DNA of 64,000 nt from Salticus scenicus (GCA_963930645.1 OZ005656.1:272936195-273000194), one strand, 5' to 3'; shown: positions 19,969-32,089, counted from the stretch's first letter. Notes: generated by a model not told the origin, from the sequence alone. Program-made: numbers and translations.

Positions 19969-20189
19969 TTAACCCACCAGTGCACGGATTGGGTCTGTGA
20001 GACCCAGTTTATTTACTAATAGGCAATGTACGAGAAACATTTTATATATTCTATGAAAAAAAATTAAGAGACATAAAATTAATACTTCGAATTTTTTTAT
20101 TGCGATTTTTATTTTGTGGATGTTAAATTGTAACCATTCAAATATTGAAAGAAAATTGTCTTTTTCCCACCCGTGCACTGGCGGGTTAA
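19969..20189. mobile_element. piggyBac-like MITE (P2)
   Basis: TTAA borders (19969-19972, 20186-20189) with inverted ends CCCACCAGTGCAC and GTGCACTGGCGGG. CCC-type ends next to TTAA fit piggyBac. A 69-codon minus-strand frame inside is AT-driven. Confidence 0.8.
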
Positions 20190-20554
20190 ATAAAAAAAAT
20201 TTTAAACTTTATTTAAAAATTTATTTTTGCAGCTGAAGTGCTAATTCATTTCTTTTTGGAGATGAATTTACTAGTTTTTTAAATGGGGGGGGGGGGGCTT
20301 TTATTATATACTGAAACATTTATGAAAGCATGTGGTCTTAAATATTTTTTCAAATGCAGTACTTCTGTAATTTAATGTTGCTACAGTTGCTACTTATTTT
20401 AACTTCGACAGAAGTACCAATTTGAACTAAATTTTCTATCCTAATTTTAATACAATAATTTATCATAAATATAAATTTTTCTGAATCGGATTTATTCTAA
20501 TGTTCGGAAAGGCCTAGGACCTTTATATAGTCGAGTCTTCCACCCCACCACAAC
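20190..20554. other. AT-rich spacer between two piggyBac-like MITEs
   Basis: Contains a run of 13 G near 20285. No gene seen. Confidence 0.5.
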
Positions 20555-20855
20555 TTAACCCTTTCGCTACCAGTGTCACATATATGTGACGATCCGATTT
20601 TCTTACCTGAGCCCGCGTCACAAATATGTGAAGTGTGTTCATTATCAGTTTATGATAATTGTTTGCATCAAATCGTGTCGCACACAGACAAATTATGTTA
20701 TAAAACAATAAAATAGATACAGGTTGTTATTGGTTTTAATTAGAACGTTATAGATACATCCCCCAAAAATAAATGACAATTTTATCATTTAAAGATTAAG
20801 ACGTCGGGCTGTGGTGACGGTTTTTCTCCTGAGGCTCTGGTAGGGAAAGGGTTAA
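20555..20855. mobile_element. piggyBac-like MITE (P3)
   Basis: TTAA borders (20555-20558, 20852-20855) with inverted ends CCCTTTCGCTACCAG and CTGGTAGGGAAAGGG. The left interior has two small repeats of GTCACATATATGTGAC type. The CCCTTT end is close to that of piggyBac itself. Confidence 0.85.
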
Positions 20856-21800
20856 TCTAAGATGAACGTATGGCAGATATGAGAAAAAAAATAAATTCTA
20901 AAATACTTCTGTGAAGACCGTATTAAGTTTCAATATTTTTCTTTTAATAATAGAAACATTTTTAAATTGTATATTTTGAATATTGGAAAACATTAAGTAA
21001 TTCTTTTAAAATTTCCATAAACATTAAGTAATTCTTTTAAAATTTCCATAAAGAATTTTTTTTTGAGCAATAACATTTTATTTGTGAAAATGAGCTGGCA
21101 GCAAACCTAACTTTATCTCTTAAATAAGGTACAAAGTTTCAATAAAGTTAATTTTATTTGATAAAGTTTCTTAAATAACGATGAAGCTAAGCTTCATATT
21201 CACACAACATATTCTTAAAGTAAACAAAATTTTTATTTATACTTTATTGATAAACTATGCTATTTGAAGTTTCACTTATTAATTTGCATCTATATTTAAA
21301 CTGAATATTTAAATTATTGTACAGTAAAGAGAATTATCCTAAATTGTGAATTTAGGTGTGGGGGTTATTTGTAATTTTTTTTCCTATTTACCAAAACTTA
21401 TTAAAATCTTCTTCGGGGGCGGGGGGAGAGACTTTTCATAAAAGTGGACTCTTTGAAAAACGCACGTTAAAATAGGAATAATTATAAATTTTTGTATTGT
21501 AGTTAAAAATTAAATATTATCAGCAAAATTGTAACTGACGTCAAATTATATAACTTAATCGCATTTCAAAACTTCAATGCTTACTTTCTCAAACTGCTTT
21601 TTTTGCCATTATCCGCAAGGTATCTCACCTTTAAAGTTAAGTTATAGTTTTTTTTTTTTTTTTTTTTTTTTTTTGGTCCATGTCTGTACAGATTTTCTTT
21701 TCTTTTCAGAAAGTAAATTAATGCTTTAGAATTGTTTTAAAATTTACTATTTCTAAAATTTTATGCAAAATATTTTTAGATTTTTTTTTTTTTTTTTTTT
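20856..21800. other. AT-rich DNA with one 31-bp perfect tandem duplication
   Basis: AACATTAAGTAATTCTTTTA and the next 11 bases occur twice in tandem at 20989-21019 and 21020-21050. Long T runs lie at 21645-21674 and 21780-21804. Nothing else recognised. Confidence 0.6.
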
Positions 21801-21803
21801 TTT

Positions 21804-22235
21804 TAGTGCTAGAGGCCTATTTCAGTCGGTACAGTTGTCGAATTTTTATAATGCACTCTTAATTAGTGCTAAGGGCCTATTTCAGTCGGATTATTGAATG
21901 GGGATTTATTGAATGAAGTCCCCCCAAGGCACAACTTTGACATGAGTCCCCCCCAAGGTACCCCTATTTCAGTCGGTACAGTGTTGTCAAATTTTTATAA
22001 TACACTCTTAATAGTGCTAAGGGCCTATTTCAGTCGGTTTATTGAATGGGGATTTATTGAATGAAGTCCCCCAAGGCCCAACTTTGACATGAGTTCCCCC
22101 CCCCAGGCCCAACTTTGACATGAGTCCCCCCAAGGTACAACTTTGACATGAGTCCCCCCAAGGCCCAACTTTGACATGAGTCCCCCCCCCAAGGTACAAC
22201 TTTGACATGAGTCCTACCCCAAGGCACACCTCCCC
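21804..22235. repeat. Two-level tandem array upstream of the Helitron fragment
   Basis: One motif, TAGTGCTAAGGGCCTATTTC-AGTCGG, occurs at about 21805, 21866 and 22013 with a part near 21961. A second, roughly 27-30 bp unit CCAAGGCCCAACTTTGACAT-GAGTCCCC occurs about seven times between 21918 and 22226. The larger unit carrying both is itself duplicated. The glycine-rich 70-codon minus-strand frame is a by-product. Confidence 0.85.
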
Positions 22236-22243
22236 CTCATTGG

Positions 22244-22456
22244 GAAAAAGAGAAAAAACGTTGTTTTGCGGCTATAAGACAGTTTGGACTTCCAACGTTA
22301 TTTGTTACAATATCTGCAGCTGAAACACATTGGTTTGATTTAATGAAAACTTTATCATGGAATTTAGATCGTCACGAATTAACTAAAGAAGAATTTGTCG
22401 ATACTAACAAGTTTAGCAGTAGGCCTCTGGCACTAAATTATTCATGTTTTAAATAA
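22244..22456 (+). pseudogene. Helitron Rep/helicase-like protein fragment
   Basis: An open frame of about 70 codons contains P-T-L-F-V-T-I-S-A-A-E-T-H-W-F-D-L, which matches the conserved start of the Helitron helicase-like N-terminal (Rep-side) domain, where P-(T/S)-x-F-x-T-x-S-x-A-E is characteristic. It lacks a start codon, the HUH endonuclease motif and the helicase, so it is a fragment of a protein normally over 1,000 residues. It begins inside the tandem array and ends just past GCAGTAGGCCTCTGGCACTA, which is the complement of the sequence at 21805, so a captured piece bounded by inverted repeats is possible. Confidence 0.7.
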
Positions 22457-22459
22457 TGA

Positions 22460-23860
22460 AATAATGTCGTGTCTGTATAATTTTATTATTTTTTTTTTGT
22501 GTAAATTTTAACCTAAAATAAATTTTTACGAAATGTTAAATCATTATGTTAATATCATATGTAGATTCATGTTGAAAGCTTTACAGCAACAGCTGAAGTT
22601 TTTAAAAATTCCTTGCCGATAGTGACGAAAAAAGCAGTTTTTTTTTTTTTTTTTTTTAAGAAAACAAGCGTTAAATTTTGAAAATGCCATACAGTTTCGT
22701 TTTGACATTTGGTTACAACTATAATCATAACTTTTAAGCCAAAATACGCTGAATTGTCTTTGTTCAATAATAAAAGGCTTCAAAAATGCTTAATATTTCA
22801 ACTTAGATTTTTTTTTTTTTTTTTTTTCAAAAAAAGTTCATTTTTGAAAGTTAAATTATCTTCAACATAGAAAATGGAGAATTTGGCTTGTACTAACATT
22901 AGTCTGCCTTATACTCCATTATGTTTAAAAAAATTTTACCAAAAAACTCTCTATTCTTAATAAATATTTCGGATGAAACAACCACTAATTTATGAAATAG
23001 TTCAAATGATAGGATTTTTAAGCAATTTTGTCCCCCCCCCTCTCCCCCCCTCTCAAATTTTTTGCAATTTCCTGTTTTGCGTAATATTTTCTATTTAGAG
23101 TTTTACCACCTGGTATCTGAATGCAATTACTTTGGCCTTCAAATGCCAAGTCAGTGTTATCAATTTTTTAATTCTTTTTTAGGACTATTTCTTTCAATCT
23201 GGCATTTTGCATCGTTACCAATTTATAGTGTTCCCCTTCGAAAATGCTTACCAACATCCAATTTTACCATTTAATTTCTTACTCTATCTTAAAAATATTT
23301 TGTGAAATCTCTAAAAACTACATATAATTTCTCCCCCCCCCCCTTTCAATTAATCCCCTGAGTATCAAATGTCACTACTTAAAATTATTGGTGATTTTTT
23401 TTTATTCAAGAAAGTGCCTGCAACACTATGCCAAGTTAGCCTTGCTTCAGTCTTGTTCTTAGTGGTTCAGAATCCACGTTAAGCCACTATAAGTGAGTGT
23501 CAATGTCATACAAATTAATCCGTATTATTCATTTAAATAATGCTTATTTTAACATTGTTTTGCATCCAGAAGATTCATTACTTAAATGTTTAGTGTATCA
23601 AAAATCGACTGGGATTTTTTTTTTTTTTTTCTAATTTTTCAAAATTTATTTTGGAGTTGTAAAGGGCAAAATTGCCCTTCGCGAAAATTTTGAATTTTAC
23701 AGCTTAAAAATAAAATGTTAAACAGCTATGAATTTTCTAAATGTGAAAACAATCTTAAAATATGCATAGTGAATAATGAGGATTTATTTCCCAGGTATAG
23801 AGCCTAGAATATAGTGTAGCAAGAGATTATAACAAAATGCTTAAAATACTTCTTAAAAAA
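22460..23860. other. AT-rich DNA, no feature seen
   Basis: Long T runs near 22637, 22808 and 23613, and C runs near 23031-23052 and 23333. Open frames here contain homopolymer-encoded lysine or phenylalanine tracts. No element recognised. Confidence 0.5.
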
Positions 23861-24095
23861 ATTAAGCTTCCCAGATAGGGATGCGGTCGAATTTTTTGCT
23901 CAAATCGTAAGAATTCGTTGACTTTTCCCAATCTCGTCTGCTCAGTCACGTGAACCAAGCACATAAATAACCAATAAGTAGTACATACCTTTCTGTTTTT
24001 CAAACAATAAACTCGACCGCACTGACTTCTGGTGAGAGGCTTAAATTTTAGCGCACTGATTTGCGGGACGCTTTCCACACTACGTATCCTAGACT

Positions 24096-24327
24096 CAGTG
24101 TTGGGCATAATTGATTAAAAAGTAATTGAATTACAATTAAATTACAATTATTTTACTGTCAATCAATTAACAAGTTATTGATTACAAATAAATAGAATTA
24201 TTACAAATAAATAAGTAATTCAATTTATTTGTAATCAACTACTTGTTATTTGATTGAAAGTAAAATATTTATAATTGCAATTTAACTGTAATTCAATTAC
24301 CTTTTTAATCAATTATGTCCAACACTA
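24096..24327. mobile_element. hAT-like palindromic MITE
   Basis: Termini CAGTGTTGGGCATAATTGAT and TAGTGTTGGACATAATTGAT read inward, and the whole element is palindromic. Eight-base flanks CCTAGACT (24088-24095) and TTTAGACT (24328-24335) agree at 6 of 8. Eight-base duplications and (C/T)AGTGTTGG ends are typical of hAT elements. Confidence 0.8.
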
Positions 24328-24509
24328 TTTAGACTGACGCTCAATGAATGTCCGATTAGCTCAGGGCAAAAAGTGATTGCAAAGTGACCAACAAAACCAG
24401 TCTATTTGGAATTATTCTCAAAAACAGTTCTCTAAATAACAGCGAAGATTGTACAGAAATTCTCCCTAATTTAAGAGAATGTTAATGGTGACCCCCCCCC
24501 CCCGCCCCT

Positions 24510-25165
24510 CTCTTTCGTGTGTGTGAACATAACAGCGGCTAAACTTTGTTCGAATGAGCTGAAAGTTGGTGTATAGGTTACCGTAGCACGAACTATATAC
24601 ATTTTAGTTAATCTAGCACTTACTTGTTAATATAATTTTTTACAGGGATACAAACAAAAAATTCTTTATCTAATTTGAGCCCATAGGCCCTAATGATAAA
24701 GTGAGATAGCGTTTAATTGCCTTATTCAAATAGACTGAAAATTTATATAAGTATGTCATAGATCACTATAGATTTTGGTGAATCTAGCACTTAGATTTTT
24801 GCAGGAATATAACAAAAAAAAAGTGCTTATCATTATGGATTATTGGCTGAAATTATTTAAATTGCGATAGCGGCTAAATGCTATAATCGACTGGACTTAA
24901 TTAATGTAAAAGTTATGTCACAGTTGCACGAAACGTATATATTTTGATAGATCTTGCACTTGTAAATGTTTACGAGGACATAACAAAAGTCTGTGATATG
25001 TGGCTCAGTTATGGGAAGTTCAATAGAAGTAAAGAACATACTATTTGTGTGTGTGTAGGGGAGGGGGGGAGGGGGGGTCTGAATACTCAAAAACCTTACA
25101 ATTTTTTCTTTTGCTTATTTAACAATTTTCTTTTTTAAAACTTAATTTCGGAAAGTCGAGAAATC
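24510..25165 (+). repeat. R5 tandem-repeat element, copy 1
   Basis: Three degenerate units of about 170 bp, each with a start like AGCGGCTAAA, then TTTGGTGAATCTAGCACTTA, then a GGGACACAA-like and TTCTTTATCATTATG block. It ends near TTTCGGAAAGTCGAG. The same arrangement occurs at 39.2-40.2 kb. Confidence 0.75.
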
Positions 25166-25169
25166 CATA

Positions 25170-25940
25170 TTATTGTCAACTATTAAGTACTTGAAATTTT
25201 CTTTTTTTTTTTCTTTTCTTTTCTTTCCCTTTTTTTTTTTTTTAACGAAAAATAAAAATTGAATTAGTAATTGATTGGGTAATAATGGAATAAAGCAATT
25301 GGACCAAAATTCTATATTATCATTAAAATGTTTTCAATAAGGGGGTATTTTTGTAAAATAATCTAGAGATACTTCCTTCTTTTTAGACATTCATTATGCA
25401 GATTAGCTAATTGAACGTAACATTTTGTTATGGATAAAAAAGAAACAAGTTTTCCAGAAAACTAGTATGTAGTAACCACAAGACCTCCTTCTGTATTTTC
25501 TTATTAACTCTTCTATCCGTTTTACGTACGGAAAATGCCAATAGTAGTTGAAGAATTCCGATTAAAATTACAAATTTTTATTCATATCCGCCACTAAATT
25601 TTAATTATAACGATTACTTAATCATTTCGAAGATATCTAACAAAAAAATCATCAAAATTATTAACCATAGCCATTTCATTTAAAATTTAGTGGTGGATAT
25701 TTGATAAAATTTCTCTCAATCTGGCAGCACTGTCCATAGATAAGTGGAATATTGAATTATATATATGCAAATTTATGAAAAATAATGTGTATTGATAATT
25801 TTTAATTCATAGTTTGTATTTATCAGCATAGTAAACTTGGAAATATTATAGAATAATTTTTTCTATTATACCTTGAGTTTAAAGTCATCTACACTTTTTT
25901 TTCTCGAAGTTATTTTAACTGAATTTAAATCAGTGAGTTT
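25170..25940. other. AT-rich DNA, no feature seen
   Basis: No gene or element recognised. Confidence 0.5.
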
Positions 25941-25942
25941 AA

Positions 25943-26332
25943 TTAACACGCTGAGCGCCATGTCAGCCATTCTAGACATTTTGTTATATATCTCTAAGTA
26001 CTCAAGGAATCATCTTGAAGCTTTAGGAGTGTGCAGAACATGTTATACTTCAAACATGTCAGTGAAAGTTTTACCCCGAAAGTAAAAGCAGTACCAACAA
26101 AAAATCAAAACGTTGAGCGCCCTGTCAGCCATCTGTGGCTGACAGTGTCAAATAGGATATAAAGCTGCGTGAACCTTCGGAGGCGGATATAAAATAGGAT
26201 ATAAAACTAAAAATATTACATTTAATGACTGAAAATTTAATTAAAATCTGCTTAATTTTTATTTATTACAGGAGGAATCATTATGCAGTTTTAAAGGATT
26301 TTAAGAATTTGCGTGGCACTCAACATGCTAAA
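25943..26332. mobile_element. Degenerate piggyBac-like MITE of the P1 family
   Basis: TTAACACGCTGAGCGCCATG at the left and ACTCAACATGCTAAA at the right match the P1 element at 14230. A second P1-like left end (CGTTGAGCGCCCTGTCAGCC) occurs at 26111, so either one copy has been duplicated internally or two copies are nested. The right TTAA is mutated. Confidence 0.6.
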
Positions 26333-26334
26333 CC

Positions 26335-27070
26335 GTCAACGATAAGTAAAAAAAAAATTATTGAAAATGGAACAAGTATTGTATGAAAATAAGGCATTAA
26401 TAATAATAATAATAATAAAAAGGTGTTTAAAATAAGAATATAAATAATTTAGAACTCTGAATTATTATTATTAAAAAGTTCATTTGAAAAAAAAAAAAAT
26501 GATCTTATCATTGGTCACAACATATTATTTTAAAATTAATTTAAAAATATCACATAAAAGGTAGAATAGGGAAATAAAAAAATATATAGTGAGAGATGCT
26601 TTCATATGAAAATACTCTAAAATTTCGCCCTCAGCTGAAGTAATTTAGATAGTAACAGAAAGATTTGATACAAGAAGACAGGTTTTTCCTTTCAAATCTC
26701 CCTCTGTTGAGAATGAAGGTTTACACACAGAAAATTTTAGAAAATACAATCTACCGAAATATTTTATAGCATTTCAAATAAAAATCATTTTACTTTTACT
26801 GTCTAATAAAAAGAACTAAAAATGTGCTTTTTATGAAAAATTTCTTACAATTTATTAAATTTTGAGAAAAAAAAGAAAAAAAAGAAAGAAATTACTCGGT
26901 GAAGGACGCACCGGGCATTTGCCTCGTTGCCTGGTGCCCCCCCCCCCCCCCAAAAAAAAAAAAAGACCCTGTTCTGAAACATAATAAACTTATACTTTTA
27001 AAAATAAAAAAAAAAACATGCTTTTATTGAAATATGAACTAAAAAGCACAAAATATCTATAGTATTAAAA
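26335..27070. other. AT-rich DNA
   Basis: A GC-rich patch at 26898-26940 (GGACGCACCGGGCATTTGCC) followed by C and A runs looks like the end of an inserted element. I could not assign it. Confidence 0.4.
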
Positions 27071-27072
27071 TG

Positions 27073-27182
27073 CAGGGTAAGAGAAAATCGTGTGAGTGAC
27101 GCACCACAATATTTACATACTTTTAAATCTTTAATTAAAAAAATATTCTGGTGTGTCACTCACTCGACTTTATCGTACCCTG
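27073..27182. mobile_element. Short palindromic MITE with CAGGGTA ends
   Basis: CAGGGTAAGAGAAAATCGTG and its imperfect complement bound 110 bp, with GTGAGTGACGCACCA and TGGTGTGTCACTCAC forming the inner stem. No clear target duplication. Confidence 0.75.
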
Positions 27183-27529
27183 AAATTTAATATTATACAG
27201 GTTGTAGATTAAGAGGTAAGATAACTGTTATGTAAACCTATGTTCAAATTTGGCTTCGGAAGAGTTTTATGTGATAATTAGTTCTGTGTGAGGGGGGGGG
27301 GGGGCTACCGTACCCCTCAACACCCCGTTTCATTAATGCACCTACCTTTATATAGAATTTAATTCTGTTATTAAAATTAAAAGTTTACTTAAAATTATAC
27401 AGACATTTTTCACACGCAACATTCATTGAAACTTATCAATCTTGATCAAACTTTTCCAGCAACAAACTCATATTATCTTCAAAATACAACATTTGGATCT
27501 CGTAAAATTATTCGTTTTTAAGTCACTCT

Positions 27530-27921
27530 AAGAAATACAGACAAAGATAAAACATTAAAAAACTCGACTGCGGTAATCAGGAAGCCTCAAAACGTGCAAG
27601 TATACAAAAAACAAGCGATAATTATTTAGCTTAAAACATACATTATATACCTTATCTCTATAACAGCTTTCCTGGAAATGGTAAAATATTATTAGTAAAG
27701 CACATCCACTATCAACAAATAACTAGTGTGTTGTGGCCACCACATGACTTTCTTCTATATTTTCCTATACAAATTAACTCAGTAAAAATAATTTACTAAA
27801 ATTATTATTTTAAAAAAATATCATCCATGATAATGCAGACGATTCCCATATTAGAGAAGTAGTATAACACTGAATATCCAAAAAAAGTTGATGATTTATT
27901 TATTCTCAATATTACATTAAG

Positions 27922-27954
<33 letters not shown>

Positions 27955-29335
27955 GGTAAAAATGAAAAAAATCGATAACTTTATTTTAAATTATTGCATA
28001 TCGATGGTTCAACCATTCGTTTTAAAGGTATTGACGAGCTCTTTTAAAAGATACCCATCATGAAAATTTATTCCCCTCGAGAGGAGATTTTCCCCCCAAG
28101 GGGGAGGCGAAGCTCTTACATGCACAAAATTTTTTTCCCAGTTGACTATCTCTACTACAAAAAATATATATTCGATTCATTTAGTTTAGTGCAGTCTATA
28201 GATGTTAACTCTACTTACCTGCAATTTCCCCCATAGACGTAATGTATTTGAATACTTTTGAGTGTCCTTGTACACGAACCATTTGCTTCATCTCAATGAA
28301 AAGCTTAGTATATCATCCCTATATTATGCACATTTAGAATACCGCGTTTGGAGTTTCTGCTGATATTTGTTCTTGAGATATGCTGATAACAGACACACAT
28401 ACAGACCATTCGCTAAAAACATGATTTTCGTATTCAGGGAACCTCAGAACATGTAAATATAACAAAAACTCACTATTGAAAATTTGACCCTAAAACACTA
28501 CTTTCTCTACCGTAAGGGTAAGATAAAGTAAAAATTAATTTATTAATTGTTGCCACTTGACGTTATACAAATACGGCCAAATCCTGTGCCACAAACGATA
28601 TAGACTTTTATATATAAATATTTTTTTGTTTGCCTCTAAAACCTGCCTCTGATGGGATAGGAGCCTGAAAACACCTGAATGTAGTATTGTCATCGACTAT
28701 GAAGTGGTGTGCAAAATTTTAGGTCGATCGAAAGACCAGAAGTGACCAAAAATTGAATTACAAGATTCCGTTACATACATTAATAATTAGGCGATGCCAA
28801 GTTAATAAAAGCATGTTAAAAAGCACTTGTTTAATTTTCGTTTAAATATGAGTATTTGCAGGAAATGTTTTTTAAGTAAGCATGCGGGAAAGAAAAAAAT
28901 TTTTTTAGTTGTTACATAAGTTGTAAGCTAGATTTATTGGGCAACTAATGTCAAAAGTTTATTTGAATAGAGTAAAAATTAAGCATGTTATCGGCAAAAG
29001 AATGAGCTAGATTTTATAAATTTTACTGAGTTAAAATTTCATAAGACGCTTTTCTCATGCCAAGTATTTAATTTGGAGATCATTTATTTCAACCATGTTA
29101 CAAATCTTCTTTTATGTGAAAAACTCCTTACGAACTTGTTATTCTAGAATAATTTTATTCATTTACTAAGATTTGTGAATACAAAAACAGATTTAAATAT
29201 CGATCTTGGACTTTTTACTTTCTTGAGATATATGCTGAAAACACACAGACCAACTTTCCAATTGTCCAATTTCAAAAATTTTAGCTTAAAACAATACTTT
29301 CTCTTACTTTATATATGAGTTAGAGAAAGTAAAAA
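27530..29335. repeat. Scattered fragments of repeat R6
   Basis: Three fragments share a layout of ACACAGACC-type sequence, an intervening block and a GAGAGAAAGTAAAAA-like end. They lie at about 27535-27680, 28375-28535 and 29225-29335. No coding sequence. The intervening DNA is AT-rich and unassigned. Confidence 0.5.
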
Positions 29336-29619
29336 CCAGTATACCAATTTGCTTCAATTGCAAACTACATCATTCAGCCTGTTGTATTTATTATATTTAT
29401 TATCCAGCCTATTATGTTTAGCATATATCTTCGCTATAATTAATTTGACGATACTTAAATTCAAAAGTTGAATATTAATGTATAGACACCAAATTGTTTA
29501 GTCTATCTATCTTAGAATGCTAAGAATTCTACAATGGCTATAAAACTAATTCTGAATTTCACTGTATTTTAAATCGCAACTCAATCTCGGAATATTTCGT
29601 TTAACTTTGTATTTTAAAA

Positions 29620-30745
29620 TTTTTCATACATTATTATTCTCAATCCTCAAACAGCCTTTTTTAAAATTTCTGAAAGTTTATTGACCGAAATTTAATTATT
29701 CTGCACCAAGATAGGGTAAGTGCACCAGTGATTGACACTTTTAGAGCAATCTCTGATGTTTTTAATGTTCTAGTCATCACAAAATATTTTTAAAAATCTT
29801 AAATTAGTACATATGGTATGAAAGAGATTCAGAACCAAATATATGTTAAAATATATACATTTGATAACAATAACTTTTTTTTTTTTTTTTTAATGATTTT
29901 CTTTTTTTTTTTTTTTTTTTTTTTTGACGCCCATTGAATGTTTCAGTAATTGACACTGCCAGTTTTTCATTTTATCAGTAATTGACAACCTCTGTTTCAA
30001 TGTTTGACACTGCTAGTTATTCATTTTACCAGTTTTTAGCACCGTATGCTCCAGTGTTTGACATAAAATGTTAAAATTCTTACATGTAAAATATATCATT
30101 TTATGATTTTTCTTATTTATTAATTATTTCGGGATGGGTGTCCATTACTGGAGCATGCCAATCACTGGAGCACCTACCCTATAGATTTTTATTTTCACTG
30201 CAGTATATTTTCGTTTATGATTTTAAGCCAAGATCTAACCTCATTAGAATTTTCTGTTTAAATATTTACGAATTAGTCGTAAAGTGTAATTTCTGATCAA
30301 ATGTCAGTCTGTCTTTACATTTTCTAAAAGTCTATTGACTGAAAAATAATCTGTCTGTATCACAATATAAATCTATTTTCAGTGCAATGTAATTTCTTGT
30401 AGGGTTCTAAATACATTCAAATTTTTCATTTAAATAGTTACATTGTCCTAAAGTGTAACTTTTAATCATAACCACCTTTTTATTTAATTTGCTGAATCTT
30501 TTGTCTGAAGTCTAATCTTTCTGTCTCAGGACATCTATATACTTAGCGCAACAGATCTCAACACATTAGAATCTTTAGATTAAATCTTTAAAATTAATCG
30601 TACAATATAACTTCTATTCATCAAGCAGCCCATCTTTAAAATTCCCAAAAGTCTGTTGACCGATATCTAATATTTCTGTCTCAGGATATAGAATTTTTTT
30701 TTTTTTTTTTCAGTGCAGTGTAATTTCCTGCATGATTCCAAGCTT
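29620..30745. repeat. Degenerate tandem array, about 160-bp units, interrupted by a DNA element
   Basis: Recurring landmarks are AAAAGTCTRTTGACYGA, TCTTTCTGTCTCAGGA and CAGTGCARTGTAATTTC. About four units are visible. The first is split by the TA-flanked element at 29712-30181. Confidence 0.65.
29712..30181. mobile_element. TA-flanked element with GGGTAAGTGCACCAGTGATT termini
   Basis: Inverted ends GGGTAAGTGCACCAGTGATT and, read inward from the right, GGGTAGGTGCTCCAGTGATT. TA is at both borders (29712-29713, 30180-30181). Inside, variants of CAGTAATTGACA recur at least four times. It is probably a non-autonomous Tc1/mariner-type element. It interrupts the 160-bp tandem array. Confidence 0.8.
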
Positions 30746-30763
30746 ATATCGGACATCTAAAAG

Positions 30764-30868
30764 ATGTCAATTACATCTTCATTCAGCAACAATAAGTACC
30801 CCTCTGCTCAGTTTAGAGAATCAGATAACATCAAAGATTCGTGTGGTAAGGACGTGGTCCTTCTTGAG
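30764..30868 (+). CDS. Candidate first coding exon, unidentified
   Basis: ATG opens 35 codons with ordinary amino-acid composition (M-S-I-T-S-S-F-S, then S-A-Q-F-R-E-S-D and K-D-V-V-L-L-E) in a locally less AT-rich patch. It ends at GAG-GTATGC, a good donor, phase 0. The frame happens to stay open to 31087 but becomes low-complexity. No matching downstream exon or promoter was identified, and the family is not recognised. It could be a chance frame. Confidence 0.25.
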
Positions 30869-31436
30869 GTATGCGCTCACTATGGACATCCTCCACCCTC
30901 TTCTTTTAGACTAGCAATGAGACGTTTTCACAGTCCAGTGACAACTTTCACTAGCCTCATCCGGTCATTTAGTGGAAGGTTATACATAAAGTACAGTCAG
31001 AGCTTACTAGTGTTGATAAATAAGCGTCATCTTAAAACACACGCATTGAAAAGCCAAATGTTCGTCTTTTTTTCAAATGATTTTTAAAATTTATAAAATT
31101 GTAAATTTAACGATTTAGGCAATTTTTTTTTCTTCCACGTATCTATGAGCGTGCATGCACTCAGTAAACCCGTTTCTTTTATCTAAAAAATTATATGGAT
31201 AAATGTGATTTTTGCACTCATAAAGAATATAGTATATTATGAATTTTTAGTTCAAAGAAAGAAAAAATTATCTCTTTCTGTCTTTTTGTACGATGTTTCT
31301 TAGAATGAAATCGCCTCTGGGAAAATATTAAAAGGCTAACATGCGCTGAAAAAAAAAAAAAAAGAAAGTATCTATATGCATATATTGGTATTTCTTTATT
31401 TGTCTAAATTTCACTGCTCGGCATAAAAATTCCCCC

Positions 31437-32030
31437 TGACACCATTTTAGCAGATTCGTATGTAAAATGACCTTCTGAATACGAATCTGGCCTCCATTTT
31501 GCCCCATCACCCACTGATTTCTTAATACGCCCCTTTCCCCATTTTTATCACTGTTTGATAATTTTATACCCATCAGTTTATTTGGAGAGGAACGATGATT
31601 ATTTTAATCGTTAAATGTCTTCTGACCTGAGGAGCTACAGAAGTAGAAAGTTCTAAAACACGAACATTTGTAGTAAGGGAGATATTTGAATATTTGAGGG
31701 GATTTGTACCCAGAAAAAAAATCAATAAAAACAACCCGTTTCTGTTTTTTTTTTTTTTCCCAAGATATATATATATATATATTTTACATATTCCAGCTTC
31801 CAGTTTGCTATTTTTTTTTTTTTTTTTTACCAAAACACCCCAAATAATAAAAAATTTACAGTGAAAAGTTTTCAAAATGTTGGTGAGTGGAGTAAAAGTC
31901 TCAAAGCCCTTGCAAGAAATTTTGACTGATTCACCGACGTTTGCTTTCAATAACTCCCACGTTAAATGTTTTGGGCAGTAAAGCATGAACAGTAAAATCT
32001 CCTGGTTTGACAAGTGTTAAAGGTCATTGC
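31437..32030 (-). pseudogene. Left-arm copy of an unidentified secreted or Ig-like protein gene
   Basis: The minus strand encodes pieces parallel to the right arm: a block with V-H-A-L-L-P-K-T-F-N-V-G, a frame break, then N-V-G-E-S-V-K-I-S-C-K-G-F, a block with V-R-V-L-E-L-S-T-S-V-A-P, and further out M-G-I-K-L-S-N. G-E-S-V-K-I-S-C resembles the B-strand and first cysteine of immunoglobulin-like domains; this is inference from a short motif. The start and signal-peptide part is not conserved in this arm. Poly-T and AT runs break the frame at several points. Confidence 0.45.
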
Positions 32031-32089
32031 TCTTATCATTGTAGTCGTCAGTCGTTATCTACCTTTAGTACACGTTTTGCGATAAGAAA

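Noticed and set aside
20284..20296. G runs (also near 27292 and 49199) as quadruplex elements
   Set aside because: Single homopolymer runs without the spaced four-run pattern; likely ordinary microsatellites or assembly-sensitive runs.
22017..22229. Glycine-rich 70-codon minus-strand frame resembling a structural protein
   Set aside because: It is the translation of the 27-30 bp tandem array and has no independent support.
23827..24108. 93-codon minus-strand frame
   Set aside because: It runs into the hAT MITE terminus at 24096 and shows no recognisable motif.
31573..32013. 146-codon minus-strand frame as one intact gene
   Set aside because: It joins different blocks of the decayed gene through poly-A/T and AT repeats; I call the arm a pseudogene instead.
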